From NCBI RefSeq assembly GCF_009831115.1, contig NZ_WUUK01000004.1, forward strand, positions 1 to 64,000: 64,000 nucleotides of DNA, read 5' to 3'. Both the position numbers and the translations under genes were made by a program. Of this stretch, positions 17,960 through 26,111 are shown piece after piece. This DNA is from Salinicoccus hispanicus. Lineage in GTDB: Bacteria; Bacillota; Bacilli; Staphylococcales; Salinicoccaceae. The notes under the pieces were generated by a model that worked only from the letters and a program-made list of their open reading frames with translations, was not told the DNA's origin and made no database searches. Positions within the stretch are counted from its first letter, which is position 1. Each line of letters begins with the position of its first letter.

Positions 17960-18175
17960 TTAATTGAAAATGAAGAAGCCGATGATTGCCACTATTATAA
18001 TTATGAGAATCAGTATGCCAAGCCCTCTCCATCCCAGGGTACCTGTCAAATCAGGCAAACTACCGTTATCTGTTCTATTGGAAGCATCCCTTAAATTACC
18101 ACCAGGATTATTTTTCAATTCTTCCTGTCTCAATCTCTCTCTTACTTGTTCAGGTGTTTCTTTATCTTTAACCAT
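17960..18175 (-). CDS. Small DUF6366-like membrane protein
   Basis: The 71-residue product has a charged N-terminal half (KETPEQVRERLRQEELKNNPGG), a short linker (DLTGTLGWRG) and one C-terminal membrane helix (about 50-70). I believe this matches DUF6366 proteins of Staphylococcaceae and Bacillaceae, from memory of their pattern. GGAGGG stands nine bases before ATG 18175. The function is unknown; the N-terminus should be cytoplasmic. Confidence 0.7.
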   Translation of the reverse strand: MVKDKETPEQVRERLRQEELKNNPGGNLRDASNRTDNGSLPDLTGTLGWRGLGILILIIIIVAIIGFFIFN

Positions 18176-18267
18176 TGGAGATAGCCCTCCTGTGTAATAA
18201 GTTAGTATTGCTCTCATCTTAACACATTAGAGCCATATAAGATTTTCTCCAAAAATTTACCAAAACA

Positions 18268-18301
18268 TAAAAAACCCTTGAAACGTTACCGCTTCAAGGG
18301 T
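18268..18301 (-). terminator. rpsR terminator
   Basis: On the minus strand ACCCTTGAA and TTCAAGGGT pair around a nine-to-ten-base loop and are followed by six T, about 18 bases after the rpsR stop. Confidence 0.88.
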
Positions 18302-18318
18302 CTAACACTTAGCCTATA

Positions 18319-18558
18319 TTATTGCTCTTCCTTAACATATGGAAGCAATGCCATATGACGTGAGCGCTTGATCGCTTTTGTAAGCTGGCGCTGATACTTC
18401 GCAGAAGTACCTGTTACACGTCTTGGAAGAATTTTTCCACGTTCTGAAATGAACTTTTTAAGGAGTTCGACTTCTTTATAGTCAATGTGCGTAATACCAT
18501 TGGCTGTGAAGTAACAAACCTTTTTGCGGCGACGACCGCCTCTTCTTGGACCTGCCAT
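18319..18558 (-). CDS. rpsR: 30S ribosomal protein bS18
   Basis: bS18 binds bS6 on the 30S platform. The 79-residue product is full length, with a basic N-terminus ([11 protein letters not shown]) and the typical [27 protein letters not shown] segment. GGAGGA precedes the ATG. It is usually cotranscribed right after rpsF and ssb. Here modAB and about 1.8 kb lie between, and rpsR has its own strong promoter with a leader of about 120 bases. Confidence 0.98.
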   Translation of the reverse strand: MAGPRRGGRRRKKVCYFTANGITHIDYKEVELLKKFISERGKILPRRVTGTSAKYQRQLTKAIKRSRHMALLPYVKEEQ

Positions 18559-18686
18559 GAGTTATCCTCCTCTACAGATTGAACGTTGCAATGCAGTAGT
18601 GTGTGGTTACTGCGTAAGCATGTTCATATCTATAATTTTGTTATTTCTTATGAACGTGTGGAAGTGTCTTTGTATGTGCATGGTAT

Positions 18687-18715
18687 ATTTTACACATTTT
18701 CATCTCTGTTGTCAA
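18687..18715 (-). promoter_or_regulatory. rpsR promoter
   Basis: On the minus strand TTGACA (18715-18710), 17 bases, TAAAAT (18692-18687) with an extended TG. It begins about 40 bases after the modB stop and gives rpsR independent transcription. Confidence 0.88.
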
Positions 18716-18753
18716 TCCAAGAATCATGTTAATTGTATCTTCTAATCAAACAA

Positions 18754-19440
18754 TTATCTGCTTGGATTTTTGGTTCTGGCAATGAACAGCATGATGAAAG
18801 AGATGATGACTATCGTAATGACCCACATCCAGGCGAGTGCCATCCTGCCTGAATCAAGCGCAATATAAATGGCTGTCGGCACTGTCTGGGTGACACCGGG
18901 TATGTTGCCGGCAAACATCAACGTTGCACCGAATTCTCCGAGTGCCCTGGCAAAACTCAGAATACCGCCTGCCATAAGCGCTCTGGATGCAAGTGGCATG
19001 GAAATGCGGAGGAACGTCTGGAAACGCCCTGCACCATCCACTTTGGCCGCCTCTTCAATATCTCTATCAATATTTTGAAACCCTGCCTTGGCAGATTGGT
19101 ACATGAGCGGGAAGGCGACGACCGTGCTGGCAATCACTGCGGCATACCAAGTAAAGATGACAGGCTGGTTGAACACCCAGATGATCCATTCCCCTATGAT
19201 GCTATTGTTGCCGAAGATGACAATCAGCAAAAACCCGACTACTGTCGGCGGCAGTACAAGCGGCAGCATGATGACCGTCTCCACAATGGATTGGCCTGGA
19301 AAACTGCGGTCCACCATCCATTTTCCGACGAGTGTACCGAGAATGAAAACGATGATCAACGCAATGACCGACACTCTTAAAGACAAGAGTACCGGCTCGA
19401 GGAACGCCTCTAATGTAATGCTACTGAATAGTAAATCCAT
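18754..19440 (-). CDS. modB: Molybdate ABC transporter permease
   Basis: ModB forms the membrane channel of the molybdate importer. The 228-residue product has five to six membrane segments and the cytoplasmic coupling motif EEAAKVDGAGRFQTFLRISMPLA (about 136-158, the EAA loop). GEFGATLMFAGNIPG is typical of ModB. It overlaps the end of modA by 20 bases; I chose ATG 19440, ten bases after AAAGGTG. The partner ATPase gene modC does not follow; the next gene is rpsR. Confidence 0.92.
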   Translation of the reverse strand: MDLLFSSITLEAFLEPVLLSLRVSVIALIIVFILGTLVGKWMVDRSFPGQSIVETVIMLPLVLPPTVVGFLLIVIFGNNSIIGEWIIWVFNQPVIFTWYAAVIASTVVAFPLMYQSAKAGFQNIDRDIEEAAKVDGAGRFQTFLRISMPLASRALMAGGILSFARALGEFGATLMFAGNIPGVTQTVPTAIYIALDSGRMALAWMWVITIVIISFIMLFIARTKNPSR

Positions 19441-20179
19441 AGTCTTCAAACACCTTTAGCGCCGCTTTCGACTGGAGGAATTCGTAGAATTCCATTGCGG
19501 CCTCATGATTTTTTGAATCTTTCAGTACACCTGCCGGATAACTGATCGGTGTATGAAGAGATGGGGAAAGTTCTTCAGTGATAACGGCTTTATCACTTCC
19601 GATGGCATCTGTACGGTAGACGATACCTGCATCGACATTTCCCGTTTCCACATAGGACAGTACTTGTCTGACATCCTTTGCATATACGATATCCGCTTCC
19701 AATGCTTCAAACAGACCGAGAGACGCCAGTGCTTCTTCAGCATACTTACCAGCGGGTACAGTACCTGGTGTCCCGATGGAAAGGGTATCGGCATGATCGA
19801 GTGCATCCATACTGATCTCTTCATTTCCTTTTGGCACAATGAGTACAAGCGAGTTGCCGAGCAGTTCGGTATGTGCGGAAGCATCAATCTTTTCTTCATC
19901 AAGCAGAACCTGAAATTTATCTTCTGCTGCTGAAATGAAAAGATCTACCGGCGCACCTTGCGAAATCTGCTTCTGTAATGTACCCGATCCCCCGAGGTTG
20001 AAAGACAGCTCAACATCCGGCTGTGTTTCTTCATAGAGTTTCTTGATCTCCTCCATGGCATCACCCAGACTCGCAGCTGCTGAAACCGTCAGAGATTGCT
20101 CTTCTTCGCCGGAAGCACTGCTGCATCCCGCAATCATTAAAAATGTACCCAGTATACACGCAAGCATGATCCTTCTCAT
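19421..20179 (-). CDS. modA: Molybdate-binding lipoprotein
   Basis: ModA is the substrate-binding protein of the importer, tethered outside the membrane. The 252-residue product has a lipoprotein signal with lipobox IAGC (C19), followed by a periplasmic-binding fold. SAAASLGDAMEEIKK, FNLGGSGTLQKQI and the Asp-containing AGIVYRTDA segment are ModA hallmarks for oxyanion binding. It forms a modA-modB pair without modC, inserted between ssb and rpsR. Tungstate specificity cannot be excluded. Confidence 0.93.
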   Translation of the reverse strand: MRRIMLACILGTFLMIAGCSSASGEEEQSLTVSAAASLGDAMEEIKKLYEETQPDVELSFNLGGSGTLQKQISQGAPVDLFISAAEDKFQVLLDEEKIDASAHTELLGNSLVLIVPKGNEEISMDALDHADTLSIGTPGTVPAGKYAEEALASLGLFEALEADIVYAKDVRQVLSYVETGNVDAGIVYRTDAIGSDKAVITEELSPSLHTPISYPAGVLKDSKNHEAAMEFYEFLQSKAALKVFEDYGFTIQ

Positions 20180-20271
20180 AAAAATGCTCCATTCTCGATT
20201 AAAGGTTCACTTACAATTATAAACATGTGAAGGACATTAGAGAATACAGCCACAGCGATTTATTGTGAAAT

Positions 20272-20303
20272 AAAAAAGGCATTCCGGATAATCCGGAATG
20301 CCT
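20272..20303 (-). terminator. Terminator after ssb
   Basis: On the minus strand AGGCATTCCGG and CCGGAATGCCT pair closely and are followed by six T. It ends the rpsF-ssb message before modA. Confidence 0.9.
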
Positions 20304-20392
20304 CTGATATAGAATACACACACTATATTCTATATATGCACACACACACTTTTCACACGTTTATTACAAATACCCGTTCTCGGGGTATCCGA

Positions 20393-20902
20393 TTAGAATG
20401 GTAGGTCGTCATCACTGATATCAACCGGTCCGTCTGCATTTGCAAATGGATTTTCCTCGTTCGAGTTCTTCCTCGACTGCTGAGGTGCCGGTTTGGAACC
20501 AGTGGACTGGTTACCGTACGCATTCTGGTAGCTATCTGCGGAATTGTTATTATATTGTTGATTACTGCCTTGCCCCTGCTGCCCTTTAGGCTCCAGGAAC
20601 TGCACACTATCACACACTACTTCAGTCACATACACTCTTTGACCTTCTTTATTCTCATAGGAACGGCTCTGCAATCTGCCATCTACTCCTGTCAGACTGC
20701 CTTTCTTCAAATACTGGTTGACGTTCTCTGCTTGTTTACGGAAAACCACACAGTTGATGAAGTCAGCACCACGCTCACCATTTGAACTTGTAAACGGACG
20801 GTTGACCGCCAGCGTAAAGGTCGCTACAGAAATATTACTTTGACTGACTTTCAGTTCAGGGTCTTTAGTAAGACGCCCTACTAATACAACACGGTTCAGC
20901 AT
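20393..20902 (-). CDS. ssb: Single-stranded DNA-binding protein
   Basis: SSB coats single-stranded DNA during replication and repair. The 169-residue product has an OB-fold (1-105, [32 protein letters not shown]), a disordered Gln/Asn/Ser-rich linker (about 110-155) and the acidic tip DISDDDLPF that recruits partners. It lies 21 bases after rpsF. Unlike the usual order, rpsR does not follow. Confidence 0.98.
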   Translation of the reverse strand: MLNRVVLVGRLTKDPELKVSQSNISVATFTLAVNRPFTSSNGERGADFINCVVFRKQAENVNQYLKKGSLTGVDGRLQSRSYENKEGQRVYVTEVVCDSVQFLEPKGQQGQGSNQQYNNNSADSYQNAYGNQSTGSKPAPQQSRKNSNEENPFANADGPVDISDDDLPF

Positions 20903-20923
20903 GTAATCAACTCCATTGTATTA

Positions 20924-21226
20924 TTACTTGTTGTTTTCAGCTTGTTCATCAACAACAATGATGTGACGAATTATCTCATTGTTGATTTTGGCCAAACGAT
21001 CGAATTCGCTTGTTGCTTCCACATCAGCATTGACTTTGACGATGTGATAAAAGCCTTCTTTGAAATCATTGATTTCGTAAGCCAGGCGTCGTTTACCCCA
21101 CTCTTTTGATTCGACGATTTCCGCTCCTTGGGAAGTCAGTACGTTGTCAAAACGCTCAGTAAGCGCTTTTTTCGCATCCTCCTCAACATCCGGGCGGATA
21201 ACATATAGAATTTCATATGCCTTCAT
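20924..21226 (-). CDS. rpsF: 30S ribosomal protein bS6
   Basis: bS6 pairs with bS18 on the 30S platform. The 100-residue product is complete, with [19 protein letters not shown] at the start and [23 protein letters not shown] in the core. AAGGAGGTG stands before the ATG. It heads the rpsF-ssb transcript, whose leader contains a hairpin that may bind the bS6-bS18 pair. Confidence 0.98.
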   Translation of the reverse strand: MKAYEILYVIRPDVEEDAKKALTERFDNVLTSQGAEIVESKEWGKRRLAYEINDFKEGFYHIVKVNADVEATSEFDRLAKINNEIIRHIIVVDEQAENNK

Positions 21227-21254
21227 CTTCTACACCTCCTTATGGTCTTTAGCG

Positions 21255-21276
21255 GCCTATCTACATGGAAATAGGC
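21255..21276 (-). promoter_or_regulatory. Leader hairpin, candidate bS6:bS18 autoregulatory RNA
   Basis: In the rpsF leader the minus strand carries a GCCTAT/ATAGGC hairpin followed immediately by CGCTAAAG, giving a CCG next to the stem. Many bacteria have a CCG-containing hairpin in the rpsF leader that mimics the 16S site for bS6:bS18. This match is by position and the CCG only. Confidence 0.45.
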
Positions 21277-21307
21277 AAGGAATAATTTTCATTACTCACA
21301 ATCCAAT

Positions 21308-21336
21308 ATTATACCAGTCATCGATTCATTTTACAA
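21308..21336 (-). promoter_or_regulatory. rpsF-ssb promoter
   Basis: On the minus strand TTGTAA (21336-21331), 17 bases, TATAAT (21313-21308) with an extended TG. It lies directly after the ychF stop codon. Confidence 0.8.
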
Positions 21337-21341
21337 TGTTT

Positions 21342-22442
21342 CTATACGTTAAATCTGAAATGAACGACGTCGCCATCTTTCATGATGTAATCTTTACCTT
21401 CAAGACGGACCTTGCCGGCCTCTTTGGCTTTCGCCATATTGCCGTTGCCGACGAGGTCATCATAACTGACCGTCTCTGCACGGATGAACCCTTTCTGGAA
21501 GTCCGTATGGATAATGCCCGCACATTCCGGTGCTGTCATTCCTTCCTTGAACGTCCATGCTCTGACTTCTTCTACACCCGCTGTGAAATATGTCGCGAGT
21601 CCGAGCAGTCCATACGCCGCCTTGATCAGCTTGTCCAGGCCGGATTCCTCGATGCCGAGGTCTTCCAGGAACATCTCCTTTTCTTCCTCATCCAGTACAG
21701 CAATCTCCTCTTCAACCTTCGCAGAGATTACGATGACCTCAGAACCTTCCTTCTCAGCATATTCCTGAATTGATTTAAGGTGTACGTTCTGATCAAGATC
21801 AGCAAGTTCTTCTTCTGCAACGTTGGCCACATAAAGCATGGGCTTTTGCGTCAGTAGATGGAGTGTTTTGACTTGTTGTGCTTCCTCTTCAGTGAATTCA
21901 AGCGCACGAACTGGCTGGTCATTTTCGAGGCCCTCTTTGATCTTGGAGAGTAGTGCCTGCTCAGCCATTGCTTCCTTGTCTTTTTGTCTCGCCATCTTCT
22001 CAAGGCGTGGCAATCTTTTTTCAATACTTTCAAGATCGGCAAAAATCAGTTCCATATTGATGATTTCAATATCATCAATCGGGTCGATTTTACCTGAAAC
22101 GTGTGTCACATTCTCATCATCAAACGCACGGACAACCTGGCAGATTGCGTCAACTTCGCGGATATGAGCGAGGAATTTGTTGCCGAGTCCTTCACCTTTG
22201 GAAGCACCTTTTACGATCCCGGCGATATCTGTAAATTCAAAAGCCGTTGGAATGGTCTTCTTCGGTACCACCATCTCCGTCAGTACATTCAGTCTCTCAT
22301 CCGGCACTTCGACGATTCCGACATTCGGATCGATTGTTGCGAATGGATAGTTTGCTGCGAGCGCGCCTGCTTTGGTTATTGCGTTGAATAGTGTGGATTT
22401 GCCGACGTTCGGCAATCCGACGATACCTGCTGTCAAAGCCAT
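21342..22442 (-). CDS. ychF: Redox-regulated ATPase YchF/OLA1
   Basis: YchF is an Obg-related P-loop ATPase that binds ribosomes. The 366-residue product has GLPNVGKST (8-16), switch and G3 motif DIAG near 70, an NxxE-type G4 (NVAEEEL) in place of NKxD that favours ATP, a coiled-coil insertion (about 130-190), and a C-terminal TGS domain (about 280-366). AAAGGTG precedes the ATG. It follows the DUF951 gene by 12 bases, in the same cluster as mscS and parB. Confidence 0.97.
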   Translation of the reverse strand: MALTAGIVGLPNVGKSTLFNAITKAGALAANYPFATIDPNVGIVEVPDERLNVLTEMVVPKKTIPTAFEFTDIAGIVKGASKGEGLGNKFLAHIREVDAICQVVRAFDDENVTHVSGKIDPIDDIEIINMELIFADLESIEKRLPRLEKMARQKDKEAMAEQALLSKIKEGLENDQPVRALEFTEEEAQQVKTLHLLTQKPMLYVANVAEEELADLDQNVHLKSIQEYAEKEGSEVIVISAKVEEEIAVLDEEEKEMFLEDLGIEESGLDKLIKAAYGLLGLATYFTAGVEEVRAWTFKEGMTAPECAGIIHTDFQKGFIRAETVSYDDLVGNGNMAKAKEAGKVRLEGKDYIMKDGDVVHFRFNV

Positions 22443-22454
22443 TTATAATCACCT

Positions 22455-22649
22455 TTATGCTTCATATTTTTGTTTTACTGCTTTCATTCTCTTCTCAAAA
22501 TCGCGTCTTGGCATCATGATGACCCGGTCACATTGGGTGCATTTGATTTTGATATCGGCTCCCATGCGAGTGATGCGGAACAGTCTATTGCCACATGGAT
22601 GCTGTTTCTTCATTTCAACAATATCGTTCAGATCATATTCTTTTGACAT
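22455..22649 (-). CDS. DUF951 family protein
   Basis: A 64-residue protein of the DUF951 family that commonly accompanies ychF in Firmicutes. MKKQHPCG (13-20), TRMGADIKIKCTQCDRVIMMPR (27-48) and the C19 and CxxC (about 37-40) residues could bind a metal. It starts two bases after the mscS stop. The function is not established. Confidence 0.92.
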   Translation of the reverse strand: MSKEYDLNDIVEMKKQHPCGNRLFRITRMGADIKIKCTQCDRVIMMPRRDFEKRMKAVKQKYEA

Positions 22650-22651
22650 GA

Positions 22652-23584
22652 TTATTCACCCTTATTTTTAGTGACATCGAACTGCTGAATGTCCATCTTG
22701 GGTACGGAAATCTGAATGCCTTTTTCAAGGAGATGGTTTTTGATTGCTTTTCTCATACGACGTGTTGCTCCGAAATGTTCCATCGGCTGCGTTTCCAACA
22801 TGACGCGGATGATTGCTTCCCCGTTTTGAATGCCTTGCAGACCAAGGATCTCAGGCTTCGTAATCAGCGTATCTTCCTCCTGCCAATGCACCTTGAAGTA
22901 AGATTCCAGTATATTTTCTACTTTATTCAGATCTTCTTCAACCGCAACGTTGATATCAAGCATCGATATCGCATTGTACCGGGAAAAGTTGACGACTTCG
23001 TTGATGATACCATTCGGTATGATGAAGAGTTCACCTTCCCACCCTTGGATCCTTGTTGCCCGCAGGCCGAAAGACAGCACTTCGCCTTCCGCAACGGTAG
23101 TTCCAGAAGTATTCGCTCTTACAAAATCACCTTTATCAAACTGGTTCTCCAGAAGGATGAAGAATCCGGTGATGATATCCTTCACAAGACTCTGTGCACC
23201 AAAACCGATTGCCAAACCAACCACACCAGCACCGGCGAGAAGCGTTCGTACCGGCAGATTGAAGAATTCAAGAACCATCATGATGACGACGAACCAGATA
23301 AATACTGTGACCGCATTCTGCAGTACGTTGACAAGGGTCTGATTCCGTTTATCTGTTCCTTTTAGACGGGATTTGCCTTTTGCCTTAAAGAAGTTTCCTA
23401 TCACTCTGTTTATGATTTTGATTCCAATCAGTGCTACGACGATTATTGCAATCGCTGCAAGTATTCTGCCACCGATGCCCATCCATAGATCTGGATTCTT
23501 AAGTTCTAACATAATCTCTTCAATAAATGAAAGATCCAACGGATCTTCCAATGAAGTTGTATTACCAAGACTAAACAAACTCAC
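22652..23584 (-). CDS. MscS-type mechanosensitive channel
   Basis: Small-conductance mechanosensitive channels release solutes on hypo-osmotic shock. The 310-residue product has three membrane helices (about 37-60, 82-105, 110-135). The pore helix LLAGAGVVGLAIGFGAQSLVKDIITG, the following beta domain (VRANTSGTTVAEGEVLSFGLRATRI) and the C-terminal alpha/beta domain are present. The first 35 residues form a soluble extension. Start is GTG at 23584 after AAGGTGAAAGATT. It lies between parB and the DUF951-ychF pair, as in other Bacillales (ykuT/yyaF-type neighbourhood). Confidence 0.95.
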   Translation of the reverse strand: MSLFSLGNTTSLEDPLDLSFIEEIMLELKNPDLWMGIGGRILAAIAIIVVALIGIKIINRVIGNFFKAKGKSRLKGTDKRNQTLVNVLQNAVTVFIWFVVIMMVLEFFNLPVRTLLAGAGVVGLAIGFGAQSLVKDIITGFFILLENQFDKGDFVRANTSGTTVAEGEVLSFGLRATRIQGWEGELFIIPNGIINEVVNFSRYNAISMLDINVAVEEDLNKVENILESYFKVHWQEEDTLITKPEILGLQGIQNGEAIIRVMLETQPMEHFGATRRMRKAIKNHLLEKGIQISVPKMDIQQFDVTKNKGE

Positions 23585-23608
23585 AATCTTTCACCTTCGC
23601 TTTTCTTT

Positions 23609-24460
23609 TTATTCATTTTCCAATAAGGACATGATCCTCTTATATTCCTCTTCACTTCTGAATTCAAAGGAAATGGTGCCCTTTTTACGCTTCTTTCTGA
23701 TTTCCACTGTCGTGCCGAACCGTTCCTTTAGCATTGCTTCATGCCGCTCGATGAACGCTGGCCTGCTCTGTTTCTGTTTCCTGGACACAGTCACATCCTG
23801 AAGACTTTTGACGTAGGCCTCAAGCGCTCTGACACTCATTTCTTCTGCCATAGCGTGCTTTGCCGCATCCTCCATCTGTATGGGATCTTTTAGCCCCAGA
23901 AGTGTCCGTCCATGGGCTCCGGATAGCGCGTCTTCGTTGATCATCTGCCGGATTGCCTGGGGCAGATTGAGCAGTCTCAGCATATTGGCAATATAGGGCC
24001 TCGATTTCCCGAGCCGCTGGGCTACTTCATTCTGGGTGATATTCAATGTTGTCATCAGTTGCCGGTAGCTTAGTGCCTCTTCGAGCGGATTCAGGTTCTC
24101 CCGCTGCAAGTTTTCAATGATGGCCAGTTCCATCATCTCCGTATCTGTCATCTCCTTGATGATGGCCGGAATGGTCTCCCGATTCAACAGTCTACTTGCA
24201 CGATAACGGCGTTCCCCAGCAACAATATCATAGCCTTTGACAGATTTCCTGACGATGATCGGCTGGATGACCCCATGGTTTTCAATTGATTCAGCCAGTT
24301 CCTTCAACTTTTCTTCATTGAATTCAACCCGGGGCTGATATGGATTTCTTCTGATTTCGGAAATTTTAAGTTCGATGACTGCCTCACCTTCCCTGTTCCC
24401 GGAAAATATAGCATCCAGTCCCTTACCGAGACTTTTGCCCAGTCCTTTCTGCCTCGCCAT
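23609..24460 (-). CDS. parB: Chromosome-partitioning protein ParB (Spo0J)
   Basis: ParB is a CTPase clamp that loads at parS sites and recruits SMC to the origin. The 283-residue product has the ParB/sulfiredoxin domain (30-125, with GERRYRASRL at the CTP site), a helix-turn-helix with NEVAQRLGKSRPYIANMLRLL (about 140-160) and a C-terminal dimer domain. ATG 24460 lies seven bases after GGAGGT. It follows noc by about 110 bases. No parA/soj is present, the usual state in Staphylococcaceae. I found no clear parS in the window by eye. Confidence 0.96.
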   Translation of the reverse strand: MARQKGLGKSLGKGLDAIFSGNREGEAVIELKISEIRRNPYQPRVEFNEEKLKELAESIENHGVIQPIIVRKSVKGYDIVAGERRYRASRLLNRETIPAIIKEMTDTEMMELAIIENLQRENLNPLEEALSYRQLMTTLNITQNEVAQRLGKSRPYIANMLRLLNLPQAIRQMINEDALSGAHGRTLLGLKDPIQMEDAAKHAMAEEMSVRALEAYVKSLQDVTVSRKQKQSRPAFIERHEAMLKERFGTTVEIRKKRKKGTISFEFRSEEEYKRIMSLLENE

Positions 24461-24543
24461 GTCCACTACCTCCAGTGCAGCATTGCTCTATGTAAAATTC
24501 ACATGCTGTTATTATATCAGTCAGCCCGCCATTTGTAACATAA

Positions 24544-24568
24544 GAAAAACACCCACACAAGTGAGTGT
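24544..24568 (-). terminator. noc terminator
   Basis: Directly after the noc stop the minus strand has ACACTCAC/GTGGGTGT around TTGT, followed by five T. It separates noc from parB. Confidence 0.8.
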
Positions 24569-25381
24569 CTATTTATATATCTTGATCGTCACTTCATGGA
24601 ATGCCGCTTCATCGGACGCCTCGTAGGAAACATTGAATCCTTTATCCTTGAGCTTGTCGACTTCCCGATTGAGATCGTTCAGAACGAAAGAGACATCATC
24701 ATTGAAATCAAGTGAATCATTGGTGTGCTTGAGCCTCTTTCTGACAGCATGCTCCGTATCCTTGACCGTCATCTTTTCCCGTCTGATCTCCTCAAGGACT
24801 TCACCCTGCATTTCGTCTTCAAGACTAAGCAGCGATCTGGCATGGCGTTCTGTAATCTCCTGCTTCTGCAGTGCTTCAATCACTTCGTCGGAAAGTTTCA
24901 GAAGACGGAGCTTATTGGCAATGAAGGATTGGCTCTTGCCGAGATTCTGGGCCAGGTTCTTCTGTGTGATGCCGTCCATCTTGAGCAGTTTCTTATAGGC
25001 CTTCGCCTCTTCTATGCTGGAGAGGTTCTCGCGCTGGATGTTCTCTATCAGCGCAATGGCAGCAGATTCTGTATCGGTCAGATACTTCACAATGACTTCC
25101 GCTTCTTCCCGATTGAGCATTTTCAGTGCTCTGAATCTACGCTCTCCTGCAATAATCTCATACATTCCTTCTTCTATCGGACGCACGGTGATGGGCTGGA
25201 GCAATCCATGCTCCTCAATGGAATCCGCCAGTTCCCTGATCCGGTCACGGTCGAATTCCGTCCGCGGCTGATAACGATTCGGGACGATATTTTCCATCGG
25301 CAAGTGCTGCAATGATACATTCTCCTGCTGATCTTCACTTTTATCTATCAGACCAAAAAGTCTTGAAAATGGTTTCTTCAC
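24569..25381 (-). CDS. noc: Nucleoid occlusion protein Noc
   Basis: Noc is the ParB paralogue that binds Noc boxes and keeps the division septum off the chromosome by attaching DNA to the membrane. The 270-residue product begins MKKPFSRLFGLIDK, an amphipathic membrane-binding start close to Staphylococcus Noc. The ParB-type domain (30-130, GERRFRALKML) and HTH (NLAQNLGKSQSFIANKLRLLKL) follow. I chose GTG 25381 because it gives this conserved start; GTG 25390 is possible. A Noc-box-like sequence lies just upstream in rsmG. Confidence 0.95.
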   Translation of the reverse strand: MKKPFSRLFGLIDKSEDQQENVSLQHLPMENIVPNRYQPRTEFDRDRIRELADSIEEHGLLQPITVRPIEEGMYEIIAGERRFRALKMLNREEAEVIVKYLTDTESAAIALIENIQRENLSSIEEAKAYKKLLKMDGITQKNLAQNLGKSQSFIANKLRLLKLSDEVIEALQKQEITERHARSLLSLEDEMQGEVLEEIRREKMTVKDTEHAVRKRLKHTNDSLDFNDDVSFVLNDLNREVDKLKDKGFNVSYEASDEAAFHEVTIKIYK

Positions 25382-25397
25382 TTGCCACACCTGCCTT

Positions 25398-26111
25398 TTA
25401 TTTTAATGGAGATTTATTCGGAGTACCCGCTTTTCTCGGATATTTCCCGGGTGATTTTCTCCGCTTTTTAATATCCAGTATATAGCGTTCACTGTCTTCT
25501 TCAGGAAGCGTAAAGTTATGCGTGTCTTCAAGCTCTCCGCCGAGAAGATCCAGGGCGAAGCGGCTGTCTTCAAGTTCTTGGACACCCTTCCGCCCTTTCA
25601 GAACTATGAAGTGTCCGCCTGTTCTGACGAGTGGCAGACAGAGTTCCGCCAATACATTCAGCTGGGCTACTGCACGTGCCGTTACAATATCGAACATATG
25701 ACGCTGTGCACCCTGTGCGAAGTTTTCGGCACGGTCATGCACCAGGTGGATCTTGTCCAGAGCAAGCTCTGCTGCCAGTTCGTTCAGAAACATGATGCGT
25801 TTATTCAGCGAATCCACTATCGTCACCTTGATATCCGGCCTGACTATCTTCATTGGGATACTCGGGAAGCCGGCACCAGCACCTACATCGCAGATGCTTG
25901 CACCTTCCGGGATGTCCACATGGAACAGTGGTGTCAGTGAATCATAGAAGTGTTTCAGATAGACGTCCGCTTCATCGGTTACTGCTGTCAGATTGACTTT
26001 GTCATTCCATTCGACAAGCAGGTCGAAATACTTCCTGAACTGGCCGATCTGAACATCATTCAATTCAATGCCCTCTTGCTTCAGTGCGTCGATAAACTGT
26101 CCTTCTCTCAT
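25398..26111 (-). CDS. rsmG: 16S rRNA m7G527 methyltransferase RsmG
   Basis: RsmG methylates G527 of 16S rRNA with S-adenosylmethionine; loss gives low-level streptomycin resistance. The 237-residue product has the SAM motif [17 protein letters not shown] (68-84), a GRKG-type loop near 170 and a basic C-terminus. The start codon overlaps the mnmG stop (ATGA), showing translational coupling. Confidence 0.97.
   Translation of the reverse strand: MREGQFIDALKQEGIELNDVQIGQFRKYFDLLVEWNDKVNLTAVTDEADVYLKHFYDSLTPLFHVDIPEGASICDVGAGAGFPSIPMKIVRPDIKVTIVDSLNKRIMFLNELAAELALDKIHLVHDRAENFAQGAQRHMFDIVTARAVAQLNVLAELCLPLVRTGGHFIVLKGRKGVQELEDSRFALDLLGGELEDTHNFTLPEEDSERYILDIKKRRKSPGKYPRKAGTPNKSPLK
25441..25456. 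promoter_or_regulatory. Noc-box-like sequence in rsmG
   Basis: TATTTCCCGGGTGATT differs from the Bacillus Noc box TATTTCCCGGGAAATA at two core positions. It lies about 60 bases upstream of noc. Confidence 0.35.

Noticed and set aside
23609-25381. parS site (TGTTTCACGTGAAACA-like) in or near parB and noc
   Set aside because: Reading both strands I found CACGTG cores but none with matching arms; a motif scan would be needed to exclude a degenerate site.
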